DNA of 17,434 nucleotides from JAHHUH01 sp045123075 (GTDB lineage Bacteria > Bacillota > Negativicutes > Acidaminococcales > Acidaminococcaceae), in the NCBI GenBank assembly GCA_045123075.1, contig JBGVIJ010000058.1:1-17434 (forward strand). Reading direction: 5' to 3'. This document shows positions 1 through 7,262 of this stretch, in pieces. Position numbers and translations under genes: made by a program. The notes under the pieces were generated by a model. It saw only the letters and a program-made list of their open reading frames with translations. It was not told the origin of the DNA and did no database searches. Position 1 is the first letter of the stretch. Each line of letters starts with the position of its first letter.

Positions 1-998
1 TGGGATACACGTGCTGCCATCGGAACTGCAGATACACCTGCGGAACCGATCAACGGGTTGGTTTGACCACCGTCGAGTTTGCACATGAGGGTACCGAACA
101 TAGCGCCCATAGCAGTACCTGCAATGAATGCTACCAAGCCCCAGCCGATGATCAGGATGGTTTGATAGTTCAAGATGGATTCTGCGGACATGGTGCAACC
201 AGTACCGGTAGCGAGCATGATGGTTACGATGTTCATCAAAGCGTTTTGTGCGGTGTCGGAGAGACGATCCAAGCAGCCTGCTTCTTTGAACAAGTTACCG
301 AGCATCAACATACCAATCAATGCGGTTACGGAAGGCAACAGCAAGGAGATGATGATGGTGCACATGATCGGGAATGCGATTTTTTCGAAGCGGGATACCG
401 GACGCAATTGTTTCATAACAATTTTGCGGTCAGCTTCGGTGGTGCAGAGCATCATGATAGGCGGTTGAATCAGCGGAACCAAAGACATGTAAGAGTATGC
501 AGCTACTGCGATAGCGCCCAACAATTGGGGAGCCATTTTAGCAGCCAAGTAGATGGAGGTCGGGCCGTCAGCGCCACCGATGATACCGATAGCAGCTGCT
601 TCTTGTACGGAGAAGCCCAACAACATAGCGCCGAGGAGTGCTACGAATACGCCACCTTGAGCAGCAGCACCGAGCAACAAGGTTTTCGGGTTAGCAAGCA
701 AAGGACCGAAGTCGGTCATTGCGCCTACGCCCAAGAAAATCAACGGCGGGAATACTTCGTGGTGAATACCATACATAATTACGGACATAACGCCAGGAGC
801 GTCAAAACCGTTTTTAGGAATGTTTGCGAGAATGCAACCAAATGCGATCGGAGAGAGCAACAGCGGTTCGAAACCTTTGCCGATTGCCATGTAGAGAAGG
901 ATGAGACCTACGCAAATCATAATAACATGGCCGCCAGTCAAAGCGGAGAAACCAGAGTCAGCCCAAACAGACGCTAAAGCAACGATAAAAGCTTCCAT
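1..998 (-). CDS. mmdB: Methylmalonyl-CoA decarboxylase beta subunit, Na+ channel (3' end beyond the window)
   Basis: Membrane subunit of the Na+-translocating decarboxylases. It couples release of CO2 from carboxybiotin to Na+ export. The frame is open from ATG at 998 to the left edge, giving 332 codons; the family is usually about 370-430 residues, so the C-terminus is missing. The protein is very hydrophobic with many membrane segments. The hallmark GGADGPTSI is at residues 141-149 and AYSYM at 167-171. Counting from Asp203 of Klebsiella OadB, the Na+-linked residues Asp203, Tyr229, Asn373 and Ser382 fall on Asp144, Tyr170, Asn314 and Ser323 here, all with the same identity. GGAGG lies just upstream of the ATG. 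It is the last visible gene of the propionate operon, 107 bp after mmdC. OadB or GcdB are homologous alternatives; the neighbours favour MmdB. Confidence 0.93.
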   Translation of the reverse strand, partial: MEAFIVALASVWADSGFSALTGGHVIMICVGLILLYMAIGKGFEPLLLSPIAFGCILANIPKNGFDAPGVMSVIMYGIHHEVFPPLIFLGVGAMTDFGPLLANPKTLLLGAAAQGGVFVALLGAMLLGFSVQEAAAIGIIGGADGPTSIYLAAKMAPQLLGAIAVAAYSYMSLVPLIQPPIMMLCTTEADRKIVMKQLRPVSRFEKIAFPIMCTIIISLLLPSVTALIGMLMLGNLFKEAGCLDRLSDTAQNALMNIVTIMLATGTGCTMSAESILNYQTILIIGWGLVAFIAGTAMGAMFGTLMCKLDGGQTNPLIGSAGVSAVPMAARVS

Positions 999-1008
999 TT
1001 AATAGCCT

Positions 1009-1052
1009 CCAAATTTTCAATTTGGGAAGGGCTCTTGCGAAGGAGCCCTTCC
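1009..1052 (-). other. Tandem hairpins between mmdC and mmdB
   Basis: Two adjacent inverted repeats. The first is GGAAGGGCTC / GAGCCCTTCC (1025-1034 with 1043-1052, 8-nt loop), GC-rich with no U-run after it on the minus strand. The second is CCAAATT / AATTTGG (1009-1015 with 1019-1025, 3-nt loop), which shares GG with the ribosome binding site of mmdB. The first resembles an RNA stability or processing stem rather than a terminator. The second could limit ribosome access. Function is inferred. Confidence 0.6.
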
Positions 1053-1072
1053 AAAGATCAAAGTTATTGTAA

Positions 1073-1105
1073 TTCTAGTTAAAAATGCGAACTTATAACT
1101 AAGAA
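1073..1105 (-). other. AT-rich hairpin abutting the mmdC stop codon
   Basis: Inverted repeat of 9 bp with one bulged base (1073-1081 with 1096-1105, 14-nt loop). It starts at the base right after the mmdC stop codon (1106-1108). It is one of five AT-rich hairpins placed this way in the operon. Confidence 0.45.
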
Positions 1106-1504
1106 TTAGAGAACGATCATAACGTCGCCGGTGGAAACGGTTTGGTTAGCGGAAACGCGAACGTCGGAAACAGTGCCGTCAGCCGGAGCCATGATTTCGT
1201 TTTGCATTTTCATAGCTTCGAGGATCATGAGAACGTCGCCAGCTTTAACTGCGTCGCCAACTTTAACGTTTACGGACAATACTTTACCAGGCATCGGAGC
1301 GGATACGGTGGTAGCACCTGCAGCAACCGGAGCGGGAGCAGCAGCCGGAGCCGGAGCAGGAGCAGCTTTCGGAGCGGGAGCAGCAGCCGGAGCGGGAGCA
1401 GCTTTCGGAGCAGGAGCAGCTTTCGGAGCAGCAGCAACTGCGCCAGCTTCTTCTACACATACTTCATAAGCGGTACCATTAACGGTGATAGTGTAATTTT
1501 TCAT
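1106..1504 (-). CDS. mmdC: Methylmalonyl-CoA decarboxylase gamma subunit, biotin carboxyl carrier
   Basis: Small biotin protein (132 aa) that carries the carboxyl group from the MmdA carboxyltransferase to the MmdB membrane subunit. It has three parts: a short N-terminal segment (about 1-21), an Ala/Pro/Lys-rich flexible linker (about 22-62) and a biotinyl domain (about 65-132). The biotin attachment motif EAMKM is at 96-100, so Lys99 is the predicted biotinylated residue; the preceding APMPG and the following Pro/Gly turn fit the family. The ATG has an AAGGAGG site 10 nt upstream. It lies between mmdD and mmdB, as in other Na+ decarboxylase operons. Confidence 0.95.
   Translation of the reverse strand: MKNYTITVNGTAYEVCVEEAGAVAAAPKAAPAPKAAPAPAAAPAPKAAPAPAPAAAPAPVAAGATTVSAPMPGKVLSVNVKVGDAVKAGDVLMILEAMKMQNEIMAPADGTVSDVRVSANQTVSTGDVMIVL
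1319..1441 (-). repeat. Ala/Pro-rich linker repeat within mmdC
   Basis: Imperfect direct repeats of GC-rich units coding for Ala-Pro, Ala-Ala-Pro and Pro-Lys-Ala-Ala stretches (residues about 22-62 of the biotin carrier). Such linkers let the biotin arm swing between active sites. The repeat count may vary between strains by slippage. Confidence 0.7.
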
Positions 1505-1558
1505 GGAAATGAATCCTCCTTAAATCTCGTATTTAAATAAATAGATTTAGATAAATTT

Positions 1559-1577
1559 TTTAAGTTAAAAACTTAAA
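1559..1577 (-). other. AT-rich hairpin abutting the mmdD stop codon
   Basis: Perfect 8-bp inverted repeat TTTAAGTT / AACTTAAA with a 3-nt loop. It directly follows the mmdD stop codon (1578-1580). It is too AT-rich to be a confident terminator, and the next gene has its own strong ribosome binding site. Confidence 0.4.
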
Positions 1578-1931
1578 TTAGAAGCATTGGTTACGAACGG
1601 TGTTAGCTTCTACGCGTGCAGCGTTGGTCCAACCTGCGTTGGGAAGACGACGAACGTAAGCAATATCTTCAACAGAGCAGCCACAAGCTGCTACTGCTGC
1701 AGCGATAACAGCGATGATTTCATCGTTGTTGGAAGCTGCCGGAGCTGCTGCCGGAGCTGCAGCGGGAGCTGCTGCCGGAGCAGGAGCTACTGCGGGGGCA
1801 TTAGCTTTTTTTTTAGTGGGATCGATAATTTGGAGAACGCTCATCATTGCGCCCAAAGCGATCAACACGCCGAATACGATGGTCATGTTGATAAGAGCAA
1901 TCAACCAAGGATTAGTGGTAACGGGACCCAT
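1578..1931 (-). CDS. mmdD: Methylmalonyl-CoA decarboxylase delta subunit (OadG family)
   Basis: Small membrane-anchored subunit (117 aa) that holds the decarboxylase complex together. One N-terminal transmembrane helix spans about residues 8-36. It is followed by a charged patch with PTKKK, an Ala/Pro linker (about 44-66), and a conserved C-terminal tail (about 68-117) with the WTNAARVE segment typical of this family near the end. This matches the MmdD/OadG plan of anchor, linker and contact domain. A GAGGTG site lies 7 nt before the ATG. It is 56 bp downstream of mmdA and 73 bp upstream of mmdC. No separate mmdE-like gene is seen in the window. Confidence 0.88.
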   Translation of the reverse strand: MGPVTTNPWLIALINMTIVFGVLIALGAMMSVLQIIDPTKKKANAPAVAPAPAAAPAAAPAAAPAASNNDEIIAVIAAAVAACGCSVEDIAYVRRLPNAGWTNAARVEANTVRNQCF

Positions 1932-1987
1932 TTATTTCACCTCATCTTTATTTTAGAATTAAGCACTAAGCAATTTTAAGCTGCGAA

Positions 1988-3514
1988 TTACAGAGGAATG
2001 TTGCCGTGGCGTTTTGCCGGACGGGTTTCGCGTTTGGATTCAAGCATTTGCAAAGCGTTGATGATGGTGGGACGAGAGTTTTTAGGTTCGATAACCATGT
2101 CAACCATACCGCGCATAGCTGCTTGATACGGAGTAGCAAAGTTGTCGATGTATTCTGCGGTTTTAGCTTGTACATCAGGATCGTTTTTGAAGATGATGTT
2201 AGCTGCGCCAGCAGGACCCATAACTGCGATTTCTGCAGTCGGCCAAGCGATTACTTGGTCAGCGCCCAAGTCTTGGGAGCACATTGCCAAGTAGGAACCG
2301 CCGTAAGCTTTACGGGTAACCAAAGTGATTTTGGGAACGGTAGCTTCAGAGTAAGCGTACAGCATTTTAGCGCCGTGACGGATGATGCCGCCGTATTCTT
2401 GGTTGCAACCAGGCAAGAAGCCAGGAACGTCAACGAGGTTCAACAAAGGAATGTTGAAAGCGTCGCAGAAGCGGATGAAACGGGAAGATTTGTCGGAAGC
2501 ATTGATGTCCAAGCAGCCAGCCATAACTTTCGGTTGGTTAGCAATGATACCTACAGTTTTGCCGTCCATACGAGCGAAGCAGGTGATGATGTTGGTTGCC
2601 CAATATTTTTGGGATTCATAGTATTCACCGTTGTCAACGATGGATTTGATTACGGTGTACATATCGTAAGCTTGGTTGGAGTTGTCAGGCAACAAGGTGT
2701 TCAAGCTTTCGTCGATACGCATCGGGTCGTCACCAGTTTCTACGATCGGAGCGCATTCCATGTTGTTGGAAGGCAAGAAGGAGAGGAGGTAACGGATTTG
2801 TTGCAAGCAGTCTTCGTCGTTTTCAGCTGCGAAGTGAGCAACACCAGAAGTGGAGTTGTGGGTCATAGCGCCGCCCAATTGTTCTTGGGTAACGTCTTCG
2901 CCAGTTACGGATTTAACTACTGCAGGACCGGTAATAAACATTTTGGAAGTGTTTTTTACCATGTAGATGAAGTCGGTCAGAGCCGGACTGTATACAGCGC
3001 CGCCTGCGGAGGGACCCATGATAGCGGAGATTTGCGGTACAACGCCGGAAGCAATGGTGTTTTCGAAGAAGATTTTGCCATAGCCAGCCAATGCGTCGAT
3101 AGCTTCTTGAATACGAGCGCCGCCGGAGTCATTCAGACCTACGAGCGGAGCACCCATTTTCATAGCCAAACGTTGAACTTTAACGATTTTAGCTGCGTGC
3201 ATTTCGCCGAGGGAGCCGCCTTCTACGGTGAAGTCTTGTGCGAATACATAAACAAGACGACCATCAACAGTGCCGTAACCGGTGGTTACGCCTTCACCCG
3301 GAAGTTCTTTCTTTTCTTGACCGAAGTTGGTGCAACGATGACGAACGAAACGGTCCAATTCTACGAAGGAGCCTTCGTCGAGGAGAGCTGCGATTCTTTC
3401 ACGTGCAGTCATTTTGCCGTCAGCGTGTTGTTTAGCAACACGTTTTTCACCGCCAGCAGCGATGATTACTTCGGCTTTTTTGAGCATTTTCTCAATTCTT
3501 TCTTGAGTAGACAA
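1988..3514 (-). CDS. mmdA: Methylmalonyl-CoA decarboxylase alpha subunit, carboxyltransferase
   Basis: Cytoplasmic subunit (508 aa) that moves the carboxyl group of (S)-methylmalonyl-CoA to biotin on MmdC and releases propionyl-CoA. It has two crotonase-like carboxyltransferase halves. The N-half acyl-CoA/oxyanion segments are GGAR at 131-134 and SAGGAVYSPA at 169-178. The C-half ones are AYGGSY at 403-408 and GPAGA at 433-437. Length equals the known MmdA size (about 510 aa); glutaconyl-CoA decarboxylase alpha is longer (near 590). Propionyl-CoA carboxylase beta is the closest alternative, but the mmdD/C/B neighbours argue against it. Translation starts at TTG (3512-3514), chosen because GGAGGTG lies 7 nt upstream; the next in-frame ATG (codon 10) has no such site. 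Confidence 0.95.
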   Translation of the reverse strand: MSTQERIEKMLKKAEVIIAAGGEKRVAKQHADGKMTARERIAALLDEGSFVELDRFVRHRCTNFGQEKKELPGEGVTTGYGTVDGRLVYVFAQDFTVEGGSLGEMHAAKIVKVQRLAMKMGAPLVGLNDSGGARIQEAIDALAGYGKIFFENTIASGVVPQISAIMGPSAGGAVYSPALTDFIYMVKNTSKMFITGPAVVKSVTGEDVTQEQLGGAMTHNSTSGVAHFAAENDEDCLQQIRYLLSFLPSNNMECAPIVETGDDPMRIDESLNTLLPDNSNQAYDMYTVIKSIVDNGEYYESQKYWATNIITCFARMDGKTVGIIANQPKVMAGCLDINASDKSSRFIRFCDAFNIPLLNLVDVPGFLPGCNQEYGGIIRHGAKMLYAYSEATVPKITLVTRKAYGGSYLAMCSQDLGADQVIAWPTAEIAVMGPAGAANIIFKNDPDVQAKTAEYIDNFATPYQAAMRGMVDMVIEPKNSRPTIINALQMLESKRETRPAKRHGNIPL

Positions 3515-3528
3515 TGTCTTACACCTCC
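3512..3528 (-). promoter_or_regulatory. Ribosome binding site fixing a TTG start for mmdA
   Basis: Minus strand reads GGAGGTG, then 7 bases, then TTG. The strong site and good spacing support the rare TTG initiator. The first ATG is nine codons inside the gene. Confidence 0.75.
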
Positions 3529-3548
3529 ATCAATTATTGGGAGAACAA

Positions 3549-3577
3549 ATTTTATATACATGTGCAGAACGTGTCAC
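3549..3577 (-). promoter_or_regulatory. Possible internal promoter before mmdA
   Basis: Minus strand shows GTGACA (3572-3577), a 17-bp spacer and TAAAAT (3549-3554), each one base from the sigma-A consensus. The -35 box lies inside the hairpin at 3557-3598, so part of the match may be chance. It would give mmdADC(B) an extra transcript. Confidence 0.35.
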
Positions 3578-3598
3578 TTGCACGTCCTGCACCATGTA
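3557..3598 (-). other. GC-rich hairpin between the epimerase gene and mmdA
   Basis: The core arms (3562-3573 with 3581-3592) form a 12-bp stem as minus-strand RNA, including one G-U pair, around a 7-nt loop. Five more pairs follow below a one-base bulge. There is no U-tract on the 3' side, so it does not look like an intrinsic terminator. An RNA processing or stabilising role is inferred. Confidence 0.6.
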
Positions 3599-3620
3599 AC
3601 AATGTTAAAAATACCTAAGA

Positions 3621-3648
3621 TAATTTATAAACCTAAGCTTATAAATTA
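3621..3648 (-). other. AT-rich hairpin overlapping the epimerase stop codon
   Basis: Perfect 10-bp inverted repeat TAATTTATAA / TTATAAATTA with an 8-nt loop. Its first three bases on the minus strand are the TAA stop of the epimerase gene. Confidence 0.5.
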
Positions 3649-4074
3649 GTCAACATAGGTAGCAGCCGGTTGGCAGAGTTCCAACAAGCAGCCAGCAGAT
3701 TTCGGATGAACGAAAGCAATTTTCATTGCGCCAGCGCCGTTACGAGCAACTTTATCGATCATGGAGATGCCAGCAGCTTGCATATCAGCGATAGCAGCTT
3801 TGATGTCATCTACGCGGAGAGCGATGTGTTGGATGCCAGGGCCGTTTTTAGCGATGTATTTGCCGATCGGACCATCGTTGTTTTCGGTGATGTCAACGAG
3901 GAGTTCAAGCAAAGTTTCGCCGCAGGGAATGAATACGGTAGCTACGCCTTGTTCTTTAACTTCTTCTTTGTTGGTGATTTCCAAGCCGAGAACTTCGGTG
4001 TAAATTTTTGCAGCTGCATCGAGGTCAGCGCAAGCAATACCAATGTGGTCTACGCAAATAGTTTTGAATGCCAT
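3646..4074 (-). CDS. mce: Methylmalonyl-CoA epimerase
   Basis: Interconverts (R)- and (S)-methylmalonyl-CoA, linking the mutase product to the decarboxylase substrate. It is a 142-aa protein of the vicinal oxygen chelate (glyoxalase) fold with two beta-alpha-beta-beta-beta modules. Likely metal ligands are His10 (VDHIGIA), Glu57 (LLELLV), His83 (QHIALRV) and Glu132 (LLELCQ), one set per module half as expected. Length is typical. ATG at 4074 is preceded by AGGAGG. It sits between meaB (36 bp) and mmdA, so the context agrees. Another glyoxalase-like role is possible on sequence alone but unlikely here. Confidence 0.95.
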   Translation of the reverse strand: MAFKTICVDHIGIACADLDAAAKIYTEVLGLEITNKEEVKEQGVATVFIPCGETLLELLVDITENNDGPIGKYIAKNGPGIQHIALRVDDIKAAIADMQAAGISMIDKVARNGAGAMKIAFVHPKSAGCLLELCQPAATYVD

Positions 4075-4110
4075 AGTAAATTCCTCCTAAATGTTTGAAT
4101 TTTGGTTGTT

Positions 4111-5049
4111 TTATTTTAAAACTTTACCAACGATATCATCAACGACAGAGTAAGGTTCGATTTCACGATTTTGCATTTGAACTACGAGAGCATCAAATTC
4201 ATCAGTGGAAACTACTTCTTTGTCGATGTAGCGATTTACACGGTCATTGAGCATAGCAGTAACTTCGTTTTTGATACGAGCTTTACGGATTTCTGCCAAA
4301 CGACCAGATTCAATCAAATATGCTTTGTGAGCTTCAATGGAGTCCACAACAGCTTCTATACCTTCACCCTTGCTAGCTACGGTCCTGTTAATCGGAGGAC
4401 GCCAGCCAACATGTTCGGGATTTAATTCGAGCATCATTTCAATCTCAATGTTGAGCTTGTCTGTACCTTCACGATCAGCTTTGTTGATAGTGAAAAGGTC
4501 ACCGATTTCAAGTACACCTGCTTTAATAGCTTGGATATCGTCGCCCATGCCGGGGATTACAACTACCATAGTGGTATCTGCAGTTTTAACGATGTCAACT
4601 TCAGATTGACCAACGCCTACGGTTTCAACGATAACAACGTCCATGCCAAAAGCATCCATAAGTTTTACAGCATCGCCTGCTTTTTGGGAGAGGCCGCCGA
4701 GGCTGCCGCGAGTAGCCATAGAACGAACAAAGATTCCTTCATCGGCCATCAAGTCCATCATTCTAATACGGTCACCAAGGATTGCACCGCCGGAGTACGG
4801 GCTGGTGGGGTCAATCGCTACGATACCTACGGTTTTACCGCGTTTGCGATATTCTTTTGCAAGTTTATCAGTAAGGGTGGATTTACCAGCACCCGGAGGG
4901 CCAGTAATACCAATTACATAAGCATTACCAGTATGGGGATAGATTTCTGTCATAATTTTGACAGCATCGTCATATTCATTTTCAACGGCAGTAATTGCCT
5001 TAGATAATGCAAGACGAGAATGATTTAATAATTTATCTACGATTTCCAT
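4111..5049 (-). CDS. meaB: MeaB, G3E GTPase chaperone of methylmalonyl-CoA mutase
   Basis: P-loop GTPase that helps load adenosylcobalamin into the mutase and protects it from inactivation. Numbering here is from an upstream in-frame GTG (5053-5055), which would give 314 aa: Walker A GPPGAGKS is at 52-59, the ETVGVGQSE switch segment at 144-152 and the guanine-specificity motif NKAD at 191-194. An N-terminal helix and a C-terminal dimerisation segment flank the G domain, as in MeaB/ArgK. I prefer ATG at 5049 (312 aa): the best ribosome site, GGCGG, lies 7 nt before it and is too close to the GTG. The position between mutase and epimerase fits. An older name for the family, ArgK kinase, is misleading. 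Confidence 0.93.
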   Translation of the reverse strand: MEIVDKLLNHSRLALSKAITAVENEYDDAVKIMTEIYPHTGNAYVIGITGPPGAGKSTLTDKLAKEYRKRGKTVGIVAIDPTSPYSGGAILGDRIRMMDLMADEGIFVRSMATRGSLGGLSQKAGDAVKLMDAFGMDVVIVETVGVGQSEVDIVKTADTTMVVVIPGMGDDIQAIKAGVLEIGDLFTINKADREGTDKLNIEIEMMLELNPEHVGWRPPINRTVASKGEGIEAVVDSIEAHKAYLIESGRLAEIRKARIKNEVTAMLNDRVNRYIDKEVVSTDEFDALVVQMQNREIEPYSVVDDIVGKVLK

Positions 5050-5085
5050 AGTCACACCGCCTTGTCTTTGTCAGTGTATTTTTTA

Positions 5086-5114
5086 ATGCAGGGCGGAAAC
5101 ACTCCGCCCTGCAT
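5086..5114 (-). other. GC-rich hairpin between the mutase small subunit gene and meaB
   Basis: Perfect 12-bp stem ATGCAGGGCGGA / TCCGCCCTGCAT with a 5-nt loop. On the minus strand it is followed by TAAAAAATAC rather than a U-run, so it is not a normal intrinsic terminator. On the plus strand the preceding T-run is on the wrong side too. A role in RNA processing or protection is inferred. Confidence 0.65.
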
Positions 5115-5119
5115 AAAGG

Positions 5120-5146
5120 TTTAAAAGTTAATCGCTTAACTTTAAA
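5120..5146 (-). other. AT-rich hairpin abutting the mutase small subunit stop codon
   Basis: Arms 5120-5131 and 5136-5146 form 11 bp with one bulged A and a 4-nt loop. It begins at the base after the TAA stop (5147-5149). Confidence 0.5.
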
Positions 5147-5536
5147 TTATTTTACGTTAGCGTTGATGAAGTCAACGATAGCGCTGGTCGGGGTGCCCGG
5201 GGTGAATACTTCTGCAACGCCAGCAGCTTTCAAGCCAGGGATGTCAGCGTCAGGAATAACGCCGCCGCCGATTACCAGAACGTCTTCCAAGCCTTTAGCT
5301 TTCAAGAGTTCTACGCAAGCGGGGAACAGGGTGTTGTGAGCGCCGGAGAGCAAGGACAATGCAACAACTTGTACGTCGTCTTGCAATGCAGCTTCAGCGA
5401 TTTGTTCCGGGGTCAAACGGATACCAGTGTAGATTACTTCGAAACCAGCGTCGCGCAATGCACGAGCTACAACTTTAGCACCGCGGTCATGACCATCAAG
5501 ACCCGGTTTAGCAACTAAAACTTTAATGTTAGCCAT
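5147..5536 (-). CDS. Methylmalonyl-CoA mutase small subunit, cobalamin-binding
   Basis: B12-binding subunit (129 aa) of a split methylmalonyl-CoA mutase. It has the Rossmann-like fold motif DGHDRG at 14-19, where His16 is the expected lower axial ligand of cobalamin. SLLSGAH (61-67) and the glycine-rich GGG segment near 90 cradle the nucleotide tail. Its sequence aligns well by eye with the C-terminal domain of one-chain mutases. ATG has GGAGG upstream. It is 44 bp downstream of the large subunit gene and is followed by meaB, so it belongs to that enzyme. Confidence 0.95.
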   Translation of the reverse strand: MANIKVLVAKPGLDGHDRGAKVVARALRDAGFEVIYTGIRLTPEQIAEAALQDDVQVVALSLLSGAHNTLFPACVELLKAKGLEDVLVIGGGVIPDADIPGLKAAGVAEVFTPGTPTSAIVDFINANVK

Positions 5537-5580
5537 TATAAGTTACCTCCGTATATTGTTAGTGTTTACAAATTTTAGAA

Positions 5581-7227
5581 TTAGAGAGTGATGTTAGCTT
5601 TGTATTCGCCAAATACTTTTCTCATAACGCCGCAGATTTCGCCTTCGGTAGCATATGCACGAACAGCTTCGAGGATGAACGGCATGAGGTTTTCTTCGCC
5701 TGCGCAAGCAGCTTCGAGAGCAGCCAAGGTTTCTTCAACTTTAGCGTTGTCACGACGAGCTTTCAATGCAGCGATTTTGTCAGCTTGCAATTTGCCTACA
5801 GAACCGTCTACGCGGAGCAAGTTTGTCGGGGGTTCTTCTTCTTGGGTGAATTTGTTAACGCCAACGATGATACGGTCGCCTTTTTCGATATCCATTTGCC
5901 ATTTGTAAGCGGAGTCTTGGATTTCTTTTTGGATGTAGCCTTTAGCGATAGCTTCCGGAGCGCCACCGATTTCGTCGATTTTTTGGATGTATTCCCAAGC
6001 TTCAGCTTCGATTTTGTCGGTCAAAGCTTCTACATAGTAGGAACCGCCCAGCGGGTCAACGGTGTCAGCCAAACCAGATTCGTAAGCAACGATTTGTTGG
6101 GTACGGAGAGCGATGGTTACGGATTCAGTGGTCGGGAGAGCCAAAGCTTCGTCTTTGGAGTTGGTGTGCAAGGATTGGGTGCCGCCCATTACAGCAGCAG
6201 CGGTTTGCAATGCAACACGGATGATGTTGTTGTTCGGTTGTTGAGCGGTCAACATGGAGCCAGCGGTTTGGGTATGTACGCGGAGCATCATGGATTTAGC
6301 TTTTTTAGCGCCGAAACGTTCTTTCATAACTTTTGCCCATACACGACGGGAAGCGCGGAATTTAGCAACTTCTTCGAGTACGTTGTTGTGTGCATTCCAG
6401 AAGAAGGAGAGACGGCCAGCGAAAGCGTCTACGTCCAAACCAGCTTTGATAGCAGCTTCTACATAAGCGATACCGTCAGCGATGGTGAATGCGATTTCTT
6501 GAGAAGCGGTGGAACCAGCTTCACGGATGTGGTAACCGGAGATGGAGATGGTGTTCCACAGCGGTACGTTTTTGGAGCAATATTCGAAGATATTGGTGAT
6601 CAAACGCATGGACGGAGCAGGCGGGAAAATGTAGGTGCCGCGAGCTGCGTATTCTTTCAGAATGTCGTTTTGGATGGTGCCGCGGAGTTTGTCAGCGGAA
6701 ACGCCTTGTTTTTCAGCAACTGCAATGTACATAGCGAGGAGTACGGAAGCAGGAGCGTTGATGGTCATGGAGGTGGAAACTTGGTCGAGAGCGATGCCGT
6801 CGAACAGGATTTCCATGTCAGCCAAGGAGTCGATAGCTACGCCTACTTTACCAACTTCGCCTTCGGACATCGGGTCAGTGGAGTCATAACCGATTTGGGT
6901 CGGAAGGTCGAATGCGCAGGACAAGCCGGAACCACCGTTAGCCAAGAGGTAACGATAACGTTTGTTGGATTCTTCTGCGGTGGAGAAACCAGCGTACATA
7001 CGCATGGTCCAGAATTTACCACGATACATGGTGGGTTGTACGCCACGGGTAAACGGATATTCACCGGGGAAGCCCAGTTTTTCAACATAGTCGAAACCTT
7101 CACCGAGATCCAACGGGGTGTACAATCTGTTAGGTGCGAGGTTTGCACGTTCAGGGTTTTTGTCGAGTTTAGCTTCTACACCAGCGGTGTATTTTTCTAA
7201 ACCAGCTTTAATTTCTTCAAATGCCAT
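5581..7227 (-). CDS. Methylmalonyl-CoA mutase large (catalytic) subunit
   Basis: TIM-barrel subunit (548 aa) that rearranges succinyl-CoA to (R)-methylmalonyl-CoA with adenosylcobalamin. It corresponds to the N-terminal part of the one-chain enzyme (over 700 aa) and stops where the B12 domain would begin. Substrate residues identify the reaction: Tyr78, Arg196 and His233 keep exactly the spacing of Tyr89, Arg207 and His244 of the Propionibacterium mutase. Isobutyryl-CoA mutase has Phe and Gln at the first two. GGTQSLHTNSKDEAL (348-362) is another strongly conserved stretch. ATG at 7227 follows AAGGAGG. It is the second gene of the operon, 211 bp after the CoA-transferase. Confidence 0.96.
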   Translation of the reverse strand: MAFEEIKAGLEKYTAGVEAKLDKNPERANLAPNRLYTPLDLGEGFDYVEKLGFPGEYPFTRGVQPTMYRGKFWTMRMYAGFSTAEESNKRYRYLLANGGSGLSCAFDLPTQIGYDSTDPMSEGEVGKVGVAIDSLADMEILFDGIALDQVSTSMTINAPASVLLAMYIAVAEKQGVSADKLRGTIQNDILKEYAARGTYIFPPAPSMRLITNIFEYCSKNVPLWNTISISGYHIREAGSTASQEIAFTIADGIAYVEAAIKAGLDVDAFAGRLSFFWNAHNNVLEEVAKFRASRRVWAKVMKERFGAKKAKSMMLRVHTQTAGSMLTAQQPNNNIIRVALQTAAAVMGGTQSLHTNSKDEALALPTTESVTIALRTQQIVAYESGLADTVDPLGGSYYVEALTDKIEAEAWEYIQKIDEIGGAPEAIAKGYIQKEIQDSAYKWQMDIEKGDRIIVGVNKFTQEEEPPTNLLRVDGSVGKLQADKIAALKARRDNAKVEETLAALEAACAGEENLMPFILEAVRAYATEGEICGVMRKVFGEYKANITL

Positions 7228-7262
7228 TCTGAAAATCCTCCTTAAAATATTAGGTTTACATA

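Noticed and set aside
63..977. Plus-strand frame of 304 codons at the left end
   Set aside because: It is opposite mmdB, whose minus-strand translation carries GGADGPTSI and all Na+-site residues. The plus-strand product looks like low-quality, His/Gln/Cys-rich sequence.
1..3514. Oxaloacetate or glutaconyl-CoA decarboxylase instead of methylmalonyl-CoA decarboxylase
   Set aside because: The alpha subunit is a 508-aa carboxyltransferase of the propionyl/methylmalonyl type, not the HMGL-type OadA nor the longer GcdA, and mutase and epimerase genes adjoin it.
2006..3649. Long plus-strand open frame opposite mmdA (547 codons), and similar ones opposite the mutase (5785-7200) and CoA-transferase (7475-8992)
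   Set aside because: The translations have no recognisable domains and lie fully opposite clear enzymes. They arise from codon bias in the real genes.
5050..5055. GTG start for meaB two codons upstream of the chosen ATG
   Set aside because: The GGCGG ribosome site overlaps or nearly touches the GTG; spacing suits the ATG at 5049.
5086..5114. Intrinsic terminator between the mutase small subunit gene and meaB
   Set aside because: The stem is strong but is followed on the minus strand by an A-rich stretch, not a U-run, and meaB clearly belongs to the same pathway.
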